A stretch of 23,092 bases of DNA from Candidatus Heimdallarchaeota archaeon (GCA_015522385.1 WAMJ01000054.1:1-23092); one strand, 5' to 3'. Positions 7,239 through 15,245 are shown, numbered from the stretch's first letter. Program-made: numbers and translations. Notes: a model not told the origin generated them from the sequence alone.

Positions 7239-8648
7239 ATGAAGGTAGTTAAATCAATTATGCTTCTAATACTAATCAGTAATTCACTATTCTATGGAAG
7301 TGGTGAGTTGCTTAAAACCACGGACTTAATGAAAACTGATCCAAATACTTCAAGTTATGTTTTGGGTACCCCGGGGACTATTGCTACACAATCTCCAGAG
7401 TCATGCAGGGACAGTACCTTTGTTTATATGCATTGCAGAGAGTGGCTGGAAAACAATCCCGTTAAAAGTTCAGATTTCTTCGGTACAACAGTCATTATTG
7501 ACCAAGGTCTTAGGAGGGAACAGTATAATTATCTTGAGGAACATCTTAACGAGAGGAATTCGGATGGAACTCCGAAGATGAGTGTTGACATCATTCGTTA
7601 TCTTACTCCTGCAAGTGATGGTAGTGTTGGGACAATCTACGGTAACTATGGCGAGGACAATCTCTCTCCATGGCGAGTCAGCGACAGTGATCTAGAATAT
7701 GTATCTGGTCAAGACCATGGACTCAAGGTGACTGCTTCATTCGGGGCTCTTGCCAGAGGAGCACGAGTCATATTCATTCCAACCCAAAATGGGATCGGCT
7801 TTAATAATATGCATACCGATTATCGAGTCTGGCAGTGGATATACAACAATATTGAAACGTACAATATTAGGGCCATATCAATGTCGTGGGCAATAAAGGG
7901 TACATCTTCAGATCCTTCCAGTACCGCCGTGAGAAATTATATATCTGCGATCAGTGGTAAAGGGGTGATGATGCTCGCTGGAATGGGTAATGATGGAAAG
8001 AAGACAAGTCGGTTTAGTTTTCCAGTGAATCAACCCGGTGTTCACGGAGTAGGATCTATCGATCATGAAAATAGAGGTGATTACTTCGACCCCCAAGATC
8101 CAAATAATTGGCAGACTACAAAATGGGACCCTACATTCTACTCAGGCAAGGACAGGTTCTCTGGAACGACAAATCAAGGGAAGTTCTATAAATCCGGATG
8201 TTACGATCGATTTTCAACACCATTTTGTTCAGCATGGGGGGAGAATGGTACTAGTTATGATACTCATACTGATTTTGTCATGCCCGGAAATGGTGTTCCT
8301 ACTGCCTATTGGACTCAGGTTTGGTACACGTACACTGCTGTTTACTACTATGCCTTTGGAACAAGTATCAGTACTCCTTATCTAGCTGCAGCCAGTATCA
8401 TTGCTTATCATGGGTACATCCTTGGATATCTCTCAAATGGGGGGCGGTCATATCTATCGATATCTCCTGATATCTACGGGATATTAAAAGCCAGTTCATT
8501 CTCCCCCATAGGTGGTTGGGATCAGAAGTATGGATGGGGGACAGTTAAGCTAGATGATGTCTATTCAAATGCATATGCTTTGGGTAAGTATGATGCGTCC
8601 TACTCCAATTCTGGTGGGAATACAGGAGGAAATACAGGATTTTCCTGA
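7239..8648 (+). CDS. Secreted subtilisin-like serine protease (S8), divergent
   Basis: The 469-residue protein begins with a signal peptide (about residues 1-22). The full S8 catalytic set is present: Asp88 in TVIIDQG, His160 in DHGLKVTA, oxyanion Asn251 in AGMGNDG and Ser376 in GTSISTP. The motifs deviate from the usual DTG/DSG, HGTHVAG and GTSMATP, so this is a divergent subfamily. Two cysteine pairs (56/66, 321/330) could be disulfides. The last 15 residues are a Ser/Gly/Asn-rich tail with no anchor. The next gene starts 10 bases later and encodes an anchored surface protein, suggesting a protease plus cell-bound partner, substrate or inhibitor. Its codons are clearly A/T-rich compared with the genes on either side. 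Confidence 0.87.
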   Translation: MKVVKSIMLLILISNSLFYGSGELLKTTDLMKTDPNTSSYVLGTPGTIATQSPESCRDSTFVYMHCREWLENNPVKSSDFFGTTVIIDQGLRREQYNYLEEHLNERNSDGTPKMSVDIIRYLTPASDGSVGTIYGNYGEDNLSPWRVSDSDLEYVSGQDHGLKVTASFGALARGARVIFIPTQNGIGFNNMHTDYRVWQWIYNNIETYNIRAISMSWAIKGTSSDPSSTAVRNYISAISGKGVMMLAGMGNDGKKTSRFSFPVNQPGVHGVGSIDHENRGDYFDPQDPNNWQTTKWDPTFYSGKDRFSGTTNQGKFYKSGCYDRFSTPFCSAWGENGTSYDTHTDFVMPGNGVPTAYWTQVWYTYTAVYYYAFGTSISTPYLAAASIIAYHGYILGYLSNGGRSYLSISPDIYGILKASSFSPIGGWDQKYGWGTVKLDDVYSNAYALGKYDASYSNSGGNTGGNTGFS

Positions 8649-8658
8649 GGTGTGAGAT

Positions 8659-9252
8659 GTGAAAAGAGTATTATTCGTATTTGGTGTGATTTTCCTCCTA
8701 TCCAGTACTGTGCAGAGCTATCCCTTTGTCGCGCTTTACTACAGTGATTCTATTAATCTGTCCCCTAATGAGCGACTGCTCATTGTTGTAGACGTCCCTG
8801 ATAACTATTCTACTTCGTGGGAGTTTCCCCACCTCCGTCTGGAGGTAATCTATAAACTTCTGTATACGGACAAGAATTTCTCCACAACTGATTTGCAGGT
8901 TCATTATATCGACTATCGGGCATATGGTCTCAACAACAAGACGATATATGAGAAAGATGAATCGTTCTTCTGGGATAACTCACCCTATAATGGTGCTTCC
9001 CATGATGGTGGAAATATTACAGTCGCACTTCCAGAGGACGTGCTGTTCGGAGGTAATGCAAGCCGTTACGCCAGTTTTGTCCTAGTGAATCATAACTTCA
9101 AGACATCGTTAAATATCTCCTTTGGTGTCATTAATGTGGAGAACAGGGTGACCTCTTATGTGTTGGCCTCACCTGCTCCCGTTCCTACAGTACCTATTCT
9201 CATTACCACTTTTCTGCTGGTTGTGATACTGGGGCGAAGGAGAAAAAGCTAG
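8659..9252 (+). CDS. Membrane-anchored surface glycoprotein partner of the subtilase
   Basis: The 197-residue protein has a signal peptide (about 1-20), an extracellular beta-rich domain with six N-x-S/T sequons (NYS, NFS, NKT, NIT, NAS, NIS), and a C-terminal hydrophobic helix ending in GRRRKS. The same kind of tail closes the toroid protein at 1013. I do not recognise the domain. The start is GTG 8659; the ATG two bases earlier runs straight into a stop, and GAGGTG lies just upstream. The 10-base spacing makes it an operon with the subtilase. It could retain the protease at the cell surface or protect against it; neither is shown by sequence. Confidence 0.75.
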   Translation: MKRVLFVFGVIFLLSSTVQSYPFVALYYSDSINLSPNERLLIVVDVPDNYSTSWEFPHLRLEVIYKLLYTDKNFSTTDLQVHYIDYRAYGLNNKTIYEKDESFFWDNSPYNGASHDGGNITVALPEDVLFGGNASRYASFVLVNHNFKTSLNISFGVINVENRVTSYVLASPAPVPTVPILITTFLLVVILGRRRKS

Positions 9253-9359
9253 GTCTTTTAGAGTCACACTCCAACTAGAGCAAATATCTCTGTAGACTGT
9301 GCAGAATATCTGTGTACATCTCTGTAAGACCTTTTTCTCATAAAATACTATCAACGCTA

Positions 9360-9479
9360 ATGAGCCAAAAACATCAATTCACACTTCTAACTGTTGGCAC
9401 CCTCTATCTCTTGATGCCCACGTTCTATCACAATCTAGATAAACTCTCCATCATATCACCGCAGGTGGTAAAATGTTAA
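9360..9479 (+). CDS. Possible 39-residue hydrophobic small protein
   Basis: ATG 9360 opens a short frame with a hydrophobic centre (TLLTVGTLYLLMPTFY) ending in TAA at 9477. There is no correctly spaced TATA box or ribosome site, and no neighbour to support it. It may be a chance frame or the remnant of a membrane gene. Confidence 0.15.
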   Translation: MSQKHQFTLLTVGTLYLLMPTFYHNLDKLSIISPQVVKC

Positions 9480-9558
9480 TTCAGCAACTGAATCTCTAAC
9501 TCACATAACTCAAGGAAGAATGCTCTAGGTTTGATAGTAGTGTATTTGATCACACAGA

Positions 9559-9566
9559 TTTATATG
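9559..9566 (+). promoter_or_regulatory. TATA-like box for the esterase gene
   Basis: TTTATATG is centred about 28 bases before ATG 9591, predicting a leader of only a couple of bases. Confidence 0.5.
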
Positions 9567-9590
9567 TGCAGTCAGCGCTAGACTAGGGTA

Positions 9591-10463
9591 ATGATTAGGT
9601 TGGACGTCGTTGAGGACAGCAGTGTTTTCCTCAGCCATGGTGATCTCGAGTTCTACGAGTGCCTGCTGGGGGACACCGTCATGGGTAATCCCGACTCGGA
9701 GATCGCGGTGCTCGTCATCCACGGATTCACCGGCTCCAACATCGAGAACATATACCTCGGGAATGAGCTGGCGAAGGCAGGATACAGGGTGTACATCCCA
9801 CTGCTCCAGGGGCACGGTACGGACTACAAGGATCTCAGTAAGTACAAGTATGAGGACTGGCTCTCTAAAGTGGAGGAGTCGGTCAATTTCCTGCAGTCAG
9901 AGAAGGTCGGGCGGAAGATCTTCATAGCGGGGCACTCCATGGGTGGTGTGCTGGCTCTCAACATAGCAACGCGCATGCAGTTTGAAGGACTTATCCTGCT
10001 CGCCACCCCGTACAGATACGCTCTCGCTCTCCGACTGATGGTGCGGATGATGAGCGGACTTCCGGTATTCACTCCGTTCGGGTCGTACTATTTCGAGGAT
10101 CCCACTATCCGTGACATCCCCATCTCAAAGCACTTCGAGAAGCAGTATGCCAAGGTCAAGTTCTCCAGCATAAACGAGGTGTTCGAGGCACAGGACGAGG
10201 TCTACGACAAGCTTGATCAGATCCATGCTCCCTGTCTGCTCATCTACTCCGAGAAGGACGAGATCGTCCCCAACTCTCATGCCTACCAGATCTACGATGG
10301 GCTGGCATCGGTGGATAAGGAGCTCGTCTGGGTGCAGAACTCTGACCACATCCTCACGATCGACGGTGCGAGGGACGTCGTGGCCGAAGAGATCATTGAG
10401 TTCGTCACAAGGCTCACAGAGGACGATTGCCAAGGCTGTGCTGATGTCATGGCCGAGTGCTAA
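9591..10463 (+). CDS. Alpha/beta hydrolase, carboxylesterase/monoacylglycerol-lipase type
   Basis: The 290-residue protein has no signal peptide and should be cytosolic. It shows the alpha/beta-hydrolase order: oxyanion-hole HGFTGS (44-49), nucleophile elbow GHSMGG (Ser116), acid Asp223 in SEKDEIVP and His253 in NSDHILT. The core aligns by eye with Est30-type carboxylesterases, including the YIPLLQGHG strand-turn. The last 12 residues contain CQGC and a terminal Cys, unusual for the family. Its stop directly abuts the stop of the minus-strand regulator, so the two genes converge with no spacer. G+C-rich third positions contrast with the preceding operon. Confidence 0.9.
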   Translation: MIRLDVVEDSSVFLSHGDLEFYECLLGDTVMGNPDSEIAVLVIHGFTGSNIENIYLGNELAKAGYRVYIPLLQGHGTDYKDLSKYKYEDWLSKVEESVNFLQSEKVGRKIFIAGHSMGGVLALNIATRMQFEGLILLATPYRYALALRLMVRMMSGLPVFTPFGSYYFEDPTIRDIPISKHFEKQYAKVKFSSINEVFEAQDEVYDKLDQIHAPCLLIYSEKDEIVPNSHAYQIYDGLASVDKELVWVQNSDHILTIDGARDVVAEEIIEFVTRLTEDDCQGCADVMAEC

Positions 10464-11543
10464 TCAATCCGGACAGATATACTCTCTATCAGTTATCCAG
10501 TTCTTACCCGTGTGGTTACGGGGATAGAAGTAGTACCTCAGACCAGTGCTCTGCTGAATTGTCATCATGTGAACCTCTCCTATGTTGAAGAGCTCCCTGA
10601 ATAGGTCTCCTGCAACAGTCGTTGGACAGTGGATGTGCCAGAGAAAGTTTCCTGTAGGGTCAAAGGATAAGTTGGAGAGGAATGGGAAGTCCGATATCCG
10701 TTCGATAAAGCACCCCATCCTGTCATGCCTCCCCCAAATAAGAAAAACGGAATCGAGATTAAAGACCGATCGGTTGTAGATGAGATTGAAACGTTGGATC
10801 ACCCCGGCCTTCCTCAACCTCGCCATCCTCCTTGACAGTGTGGACTGATCGACATCGTACGATGGGAGGATGTCCCGCTGGTGCACCTTACCATTTATCG
10901 TCAGTTCTCTGAGAAGATTTAGATCCAACATCTTCATCTGAACCTGCTCGACGGAGTATGGTGATGTCTGGTGGTGGTGTCCATCACAATCGGTAAAGGC
11001 TGGTATCTCGTATTTCCACGAGTGGGTCTCTGCATCCCAGTTGGTCAGTTGATCCTCGGTGTTTAAGAAGAACCGGGGTGAGAAGATCAGAACCCTGTCG
11101 CAATTCACTCCCTCATTTTTCTTCCTGATCCAATCCTCAAAAATCTCCAGAGTCGACAGGGGGAGATCAAACTGGGAGTAGATATTCATCCCACGGTCAA
11201 ACCCACTGACTTTGTAATAGGTGTAAGGGTGGGAGTCCAGAAGATTGTTAATAGTCTGCCAAGCTTTATGTGAGGGTATGTCTTGGAAGATAACGTGCAC
11301 TCTGAACAGTCCAATCTTCGCTGGATCATAGATCCCCACCACCTCGGTGCGCTTCCTCTGACCCAGCACAGGATCGGTGTAGGTCTCATCACCTCTAAGA
11401 ACTCCATCCGCCTTCAGCCTAGCTATACGTGCCCGAACTGTATTGGGGGCAATTCCAAGTCTCTTTCCCAAACTTTCCAGTGATGCCAAGGGGTTCTTTC
11501 TGAGCTCGATCAGCAGGTTAAAATGCTCGTTTGTGATCTCCAT
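10464..11543 (-). CDS. Lrp/AsnC-like transcriptional regulator with two winged-helix domains
   Basis: The 359-residue protein begins with an Lrp-type winged helix (about 5-50; LGKRLGIAPNTVRARIARLKADGVLR). A second similar winged helix follows at about 205-255 (LSRRMARLRKAGVIQRFNLIYN). Each is followed by an alpha/beta region that could be an effector/dimerisation domain, so it looks like a tandem duplication of the Lrp plan. The linker has a metal-site-like cluster CDGHHH (186-191), and more Cys/His occur late (GNFLWHIHC near 298-306). Start ATG 11543 lies 6 bases after the stop of the upstream secreted-protein gene, with no obvious promoter between, so both are probably one transcript. Targets are unknown. 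Confidence 0.82.
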   Translation of the reverse strand: MEITNEHFNLLIELRKNPLASLESLGKRLGIAPNTVRARIARLKADGVLRGDETYTDPVLGQRKRTEVVGIYDPAKIGLFRVHVIFQDIPSHKAWQTINNLLDSHPYTYYKVSGFDRGMNIYSQFDLPLSTLEIFEDWIRKKNEGVNCDRVLIFSPRFFLNTEDQLTNWDAETHSWKYEIPAFTDCDGHHHQTSPYSVEQVQMKMLDLNLLRELTINGKVHQRDILPSYDVDQSTLSRRMARLRKAGVIQRFNLIYNRSVFNLDSVFLIWGRHDRMGCFIERISDFPFLSNLSFDPTGNFLWHIHCPTTVAGDLFRELFNIGEVHMMTIQQSTGLRYYFYPRNHTGKNWITDREYICPD

Positions 11544-11549
11544 TCTTAC

Positions 11550-11999
11550 TTAAACCACTCGCACACCAAGACCACCTGGATCAGCATTGTCACCGCCTGG
11601 TGGATCAAAGACTACTCGATCTGAGTCCATGATGTTATAAAATCCTCCTAACTTGACATAGATCTCCACCGTGTACCAACCCGATTCGAGAGCGTGGTCC
11701 CAGAAGGTGTTCTCCACGACAAAGTCGGTCGAGGTCGTCAGGATTAAAACTACGTATGAGAACTGTCGTCCTGACGGTAAGGTGAGTGTAATGAGGTACT
11801 GAACCGCATTGATGATCTCACCCTCTAAGGCGAAGTGTGTTTTCACTATGACGTCATCAGCACCGTTTGAATCCACATCTGCGTAGAATGCTTCTGTGAT
11901 CGTGACATCGATGAATGGAGCCGCAGAGGCAGCAATTGGTATCTGAAGTAGCATCAGTGTAGTAAGAAGTGTCACTGAGGCCAACTTTCCTCTGTACAT
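11550..11999 (-). CDS. Small secreted protein with D-x-D acidic domain
   Basis: The product is 149 residues from ATG 11999, which begins a good signal peptide ending near AASA (residue 26). The mature part has an acidic DVDSNGADDV motif (41-50), a beta-rich middle with LPSG, and an ESGWYTVEIYV strand before a Gly/Pro/Asp-rich tail. This resembles the D-x-D-x-DG domains in the large surface protein at 20982, so it may be a single free domain of that type. An in-frame ATG at 12038 would add 13 residues, but the TATA box at 12020-12028 is centred 25 bases before 11999 and overlaps that extension, so 11999 is preferred. It heads a two-gene unit with the regulator. Confidence 0.72.
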   Translation of the reverse strand: MYRGKLASVTLLTTLMLLQIPIAASAAPFIDVTITEAFYADVDSNGADDVIVKTHFALEGEIINAVQYLITLTLPSGRQFSYVVLILTTSTDFVVENTFWDHALESGWYTVEIYVKLGGFYNIMDSDRVVFDPPGGDNADPGGLGVRVV

Positions 12000-12019
12000 G
12001 ATTGCATATAATATCTGAT

Positions 12020-12028
12020 CTTTATAAG
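12020..12028 (-). promoter_or_regulatory. TATA-like box for the secreted protein/regulator unit
   Basis: CTTATAAAG on the minus strand is centred about 25 bases before ATG 11999, indicating a leaderless transcript. ATTGCATAT at 12001-12009, within the start-site region, also occurs upstream of the next minus-strand gene. Confidence 0.5.
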
Positions 12029-12107
12029 ATATTTGCATAAAAATGTAATTTATGTGAAGTCTGGTTAAGATGTAGTAAACCGAGATATCAATGTATTATG
12101 GATAAGA

Positions 12108-13178
12108 TTAAACTACCGCAGAGGCATCAACTATACCCGCTGAGTCTGCACTACCCTCTACCAAGTCTCGGATCTGGGTATTTGTGTATGTCGGATGGGC
12201 TGCCCAAGCAAGGGCTGCAACGCCAGCTACATGGGGAGTTGCCATCGATGTACCAGATAGCGTGTCGTATCCTCCTGTGTTGTAAGTAGACAGGATGTCG
12301 ACTCCGGGTGCAAGGATGGTCTCTCCTCTATTCGAGAACGAGGCAATTGCATCGGTGTTGTCGACTGCACCCACCTTGATGACTCCAGGGTAGGCAGCAG
12401 GGTAGGAAGGAGAGCTTGCCCCGTCATTACCCGTAGCAGCCACAACAACAACATCGTTGTTCAAGGCGTAGTTAACAGCATCTTCCAATTCCTGTGTACC
12501 TGAACTTCCACCAAGGGACATAGAGATCACGTCGGCATCGTCTGCAGTTCCAGGCACTCCGTCAGGACCATCTACTGCCTTCCTGATTCCTCCAGCAATT
12601 GCTGAATAGGAACCCGATCCGTCAGAGTCCAGACCCTTGATGATGTAGAGTCCTACCTGGGGCGCAACCCCAAGGACACCAACAGTATTGTCCTGAGCTG
12701 CAATTGTACCCGCAACGTGTGTGCCGTGACCGTTGTCATCGTTGCAGGGATCTGGATTTGCTGCAGTGCACTCTGCCTCTGTGATGGGGGCAGGGGTGAA
12801 GAATCCTCCAGAAGCACCCTGTGCATAGTAGGAGTAACCCCAGACGAAGAGACCTCCAAGATCCTCGTGATCGAGATCCATCCCTGTGTCAACAATCGCC
12901 ACGATCACTCCTGACTCATCCACTGATGTCTGAGCTGAGTCTGCATTGATCCTTGTAATTCCCCATGGGATCTCCTGACCTACTGGATCAGGTGGTGGGG
13001 GAGGAGGACATCCAATCCCGAAGAGATCACAGAGCCACCCATTTGCTCTGACGTCGTCGTTCTTCTCTAGCCATCCGTCATTTATCCTGACACCCTCCTC
13101 AGCCGCGGTTGGTTGAAGTGCAAACACCGCGAGCATCGAGAGACTCAGCAGGACGGCTAACATTTTTTGTCGTTTCAT
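12108..13178 (-). CDS. Secreted subtilisin-like serine protease (S8), canonical
   Basis: The 356-residue protein has a signal peptide (about 1-26, ending PTAA). A short propeptide-like segment with a CDLFGIGC loop and a run of six Pro (59-64 region) follows. The catalytic residues are textbook: Asp97 in VAIVDTGMD, His151 in NGHGTHVAG, Asn251 in ATGNDG and Ser311 in GTSMATPHVAG. A CTAANPDPC pair (137/145) may be a disulfide. The chain ends right after the catalytic domain, with no anchor or cell-wall module, so it is probably released. I chose ATG 13178, with GGTGAGG 8 bases upstream, over in-frame ATG 13238, which would put 20 polar residues before the signal peptide. Confidence 0.92.
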   Translation of the reverse strand: MKRQKMLAVLLSLSMLAVFALQPTAAEEGVRINDGWLEKNDDVRANGWLCDLFGIGCPPPPPPDPVGQEIPWGITRINADSAQTSVDESGVIVAIVDTGMDLDHEDLGGLFVWGYSYYAQGASGGFFTPAPITEAECTAANPDPCNDDNGHGTHVAGTIAAQDNTVGVLGVAPQVGLYIIKGLDSDGSGSYSAIAGGIRKAVDGPDGVPGTADDADVISMSLGGSSGTQELEDAVNYALNNDVVVVAATGNDGASSPSYPAAYPGVIKVGAVDNTDAIASFSNRGETILAPGVDILSTYNTGGYDTLSGTSMATPHVAGVAALAWAAHPTYTNTQIRDLVEGSADSAGIVDASAVV

Positions 13179-13186
13179 ATGTTTAA

Positions 13187-13303
13187 CCTCACCAAAAGGT
13201 ACTCGAATGTTCGGATTCAGAAGCTTTGAGTAAATCATAATTAGAACCCGAACAACCTTTCAAGTACCATCTGGTGAATTGCATATTTTTTCAGAATATA
13301 AAA
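13187..13303 (-). promoter_or_regulatory. Structured leader and promoter of the canonical subtilase
   Basis: On the minus strand a TTTTATATTC box (13294-13303) predicts a leader of about 90 bases. The leader holds a 9-pair inverted repeat, TTCGGGTTC (13252-13244) with GAATCCGAA (13218-13210), one pair being G-U, around a 25-base loop. The ribosome site GGTGAGG is at 13193-13187. A long structured leader is exceptional in this window, where most starts are leaderless. Confidence 0.4.
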
Positions 13304-13705
13304 GAGTTATTGCAATAATATGCAATAATGCGAAACTCAATTCAATCCCCTATGAAATCGGAATAGAATTCCTGCTGTCTGGTAATTCCTGATTCTATTT
13401 GGTGCGAAAATCGAAGATATCTCCTCGATTGTGTTGTAAACTCCAGACCGAGCAATGAATAGTCGCGTGAAAATAACCGGGGTTATACACAGGGTAATCA
13501 TGACCACGGAATGATGAAGGGGTGGAAGGCGAGCACCTTGGGTACTAGCATACACAATACCCAATGCCGGACCAAAGACAAAGGGTCGCACCCTGCCATA
13601 CTCAGAACAATTCGAGCGAGTGTTATCAGCAAATTCTTAAAGCAGAAAAGAGCAAGGAGATTCAGTGGCTAACACAGCCACTAACCGAGTACTGTGTCAC
13701 AGTCC
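13239..13705. other. Intergenic region between subtilase and tRNA-Ser
   Basis: This stretch holds the subtilase promoter region at its left end, including two direct copies of TGCAATAAT (about 13310-13329) and ATTGCATAT near 13278. From 13330 to 13705 I see no supported gene; an 84-codon minus-strand frame (13337-13591) is probably chance. No box is clearly placed for the tRNA. Confidence 0.4.
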
Positions 13706-13817
13706 GGCGAGGTAACCAAGCCTGGCCCAAGGTGCTCGCCTGGAAAATTATCGGCTCTGCGCCGGTCCAGGGAGCGGGTGTGCTCTGCACGCGCGGGTTC
13801 AAATCCCGTCCTCGCCA
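13706..13817 (+). tRNA. tRNA-Ser(GGA) with intron
   Basis: The acceptor stem is GGCGAGG (13706-13712) with CCTCGCC (13810-13816). The D arm is closed by ACC/GGT around an AAGCCTGGCCCAA loop. The anticodon stem CTCGC (13735-13739) pairs with GCGGG (13774-13778). The long variable arm GTGC-TCT-GCAC (13780-13790) marks a class II tRNA. The T arm is GCGGG-TTCAAAT-CCCGT (13793-13809). The spliced loop CTGGAAA gives anticodon GGA, serine. The intron lies at the canonical 37/38 position. CCA is not encoded. The discriminator reads A at 13817, where G is more usual for archaeal tRNA-Ser. Confidence 0.92.
13746..13772 (+). other. 27-base tRNA intron (bulge-helix-bulge)
   Basis: CTGG (13740-13743) pairs with CCAG (13767-13770) as the 4-bp central helix. 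A GGA bulge (13771-13773) lies on the 3' side and an A-rich bulge on the 5' side, and the intron has its own hairpin CGGC-TCTGC-GCCG (13752-13764). Cleavage after the second bulge base on each side leaves a 7-base anticodon loop. The 5' bulge may be 3 or 6 bases depending on the pairing, so the exact cut could shift by one A. Confidence 0.8.
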
Positions 13818-14105
13818 TTTCGTCTGAAAGATGACATTGTGCGAGGAGATAATTTGAAACCTCGCGTAAAGGGTTCTATTGAAATGACTTCTTGACATTC
13901 ATTTTCTGTAAGTTCTTTCTCCCCAATCTTTCAAGAACTACCTGTAGTGGTTTGTGAGTAATTTGAAGAATGTCTCACAGACATTATTTCTTGTGTAATA
14001 GTGGTCGTTGATTGCTTTTGTGAAGTCAGAATGTCTTAATGCTATTCCTTTGTATGGTAGAGACTATGACTATCTGACTGAGGTAATAACTAACACGAGT
14101 GTTAC
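13818..14105. other. Gap downstream of tRNA with two inverted repeats
   Basis: No gene is seen. Two perfect 7-bp inverted repeats occur: AGTTCTT (13911-13917) with AAGAACT (13933-13939), and AATGTCT-CAC-AGACATT (13969-13985), a tight 3-base-loop hairpin. They lie between the tRNA and the end of the minus-strand ABC operon and could mark transcript ends, though archaeal terminators are mostly T-runs. Confidence 0.35.
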
Positions 14106-15245
14106 TCATTTCTCCATATATCTTCTGGACTTTCTGAGAGCGATATTAACACTAATTAGAATAAGAGCAGAAGACACAGATACAGCGAAGATCTCACTTG
14201 TACTCGAGAATGTCTGGAAGTTGATTTCGGGTCCTAGATTTGCATTGATAATATAGAATGGATAGAATTGGAGAACTCCGTAATATCCCAGAATGTATAT
14301 TACGGGAGTCACAACAATCGTCACCCACTTAAGATTGCTGAGGTCCTCGAAGAATATTGAGAGTAATAGGTAGTAGAATACAGATACTATTGCGATAATG
14401 GTGGGTATGATGTATCTGATTAGGAAATTGTCCATATTTACTAGTGTGGATCCTCTTGCGAACATAAGGTGGGTGAAGGTTATTCCTCCTAAGGGCAGGA
14501 AGAGGAATAGGTAGACGAGCCCTCTTGCGATGTAGCTTTTGAGGGGATTGATAGGATAGGTCTTGTACATCATCCTCTCACGTTGGAAGATTGCTCTCCT
14601 TACTGGAAGAAGGATCAGCAGGAAGAAGACTATGGGGAACATTGATGTTACCATCCCGTGGAACATAGCCCTCTGCTGTAATTCGATAGATGTGAAGTCC
14701 AAGAACTGTCCTCCTTGTAACCTCATAATTTGCCATAGGATGATTAAGATAATCGTTAGACTTGTCAATGATATGCTTTCAATCTCATTTGATATAATGG
14801 GAAATGATAATTGTTGCTTTCTGACCAAAATTTCAATACTTAGCGAAATAATTACGAATATACTTATTAGCGTTAGACTGCTTGTTGTCTCTGTTGATAG
14901 TCCCTTTGATCTAACTGTCAAAATTGCTGGTTCTTGGGACATAAGCTGGAATGTTACTATGTCAAATTCCGAAAAGTACATTTCAATAACATCGCCACTC
15001 TTCAGATTGTATATACTTTGGAAGCTTCCATTATATCTCCGTCCTGTCGTAATGGCTAGAATTACATCATTACCTGAGACTTGTATTGTGATGGTTTCTC
15101 CTGTCATTACCTGTATGAGTGGTGCCTTCTCGTCGTCCTTTGTGACAGAGGTATTTAAAATTGGGGTCTGCAAACTTAGAAGCGAATAGATAGACATTAC
15201 CAAAAAGAGTATAATGTAGAATATAGTGATCTTAGAAAATCTCAT
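14106..15245 (-). CDS. ABC exporter permease 2 with extracellular domain
   Basis: The 379-residue protein has an N-terminal transmembrane helix (about residues 7-24). Next comes an extracellular beta-rich stretch of roughly 100 residues that includes a TGETITIQVSG motif, then six or so membrane helices and a basic C-terminus. Topology matches ABC-2-like permeases with a large first outer loop. ATG 15245 overlaps the previous stop (ATGA) and sits 7 bases after GGAGG, so the 25 extra residues available upstream to 15320 are not part of it. It pairs with the similarly built permease encoded just before it, giving a heterodimeric exporter. Sequence is A/T-rich and Ile-rich. Confidence 0.83.
   Translation of the reverse strand: MRFSKITIFYIILFLVMSIYSLLSLQTPILNTSVTKDDEKAPLIQVMTGETITIQVSGNDVILAITTGRRYNGSFQSIYNLKSGDVIEMYFSEFDIVTFQLMSQEPAILTVRSKGLSTETTSSLTLISIFVIISLSIEILVRKQQLSFPIISNEIESISLTSLTIILIILWQIMRLQGGQFLDFTSIELQQRAMFHGMVTSMFPIVFFLLILLPVRRAIFQRERMMYKTYPINPLKSYIARGLVYLFLFLPLGGITFTHLMFARGSTLVNMDNFLIRYIIPTIIAIVSVFYYLLLSIFFEDLSNLKWVTIVVTPVIYILGYYGVLQFYPFYIINANLGPEINFQTFSSTSEIFAVSVSSALILISVNIALRKSRRYMEK

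Larger units (their letters stand above)
9253..9590. other. Intergenic region with T-run and possible tiny ORF
   Basis: About 340 bases. A CCTTTTTC run near 9329-9336 could end the subtilase operon transcript, since archaeal termination favours T-runs. A 39-codon frame at 9360-9479 is listed separately. The esterase promoter is at 9559-9566. Nothing else is evident. Confidence 0.4.

Noticed and set aside
13337..13591. 84-codon minus-strand frame with a hydrophobic centre upstream of the tRNA
   Set aside because: It starts at a GTG with no promoter or ribosome site, codon use differs from the neighbours, and no family is recognised; chance frame more likely.
13969..13985. Perfect 7-bp hairpin as an intrinsic terminator
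   Set aside because: No T-run follows in either direction, and archaeal termination depends mainly on T-runs; kept only as an inverted repeat in the gap description.
13706..14105. tRNA-Ser 3' end as an integration site for an A/T-rich island
   Set aside because: I looked for a second copy of the tRNA 3' end downstream and found none, and no integrase gene is present.
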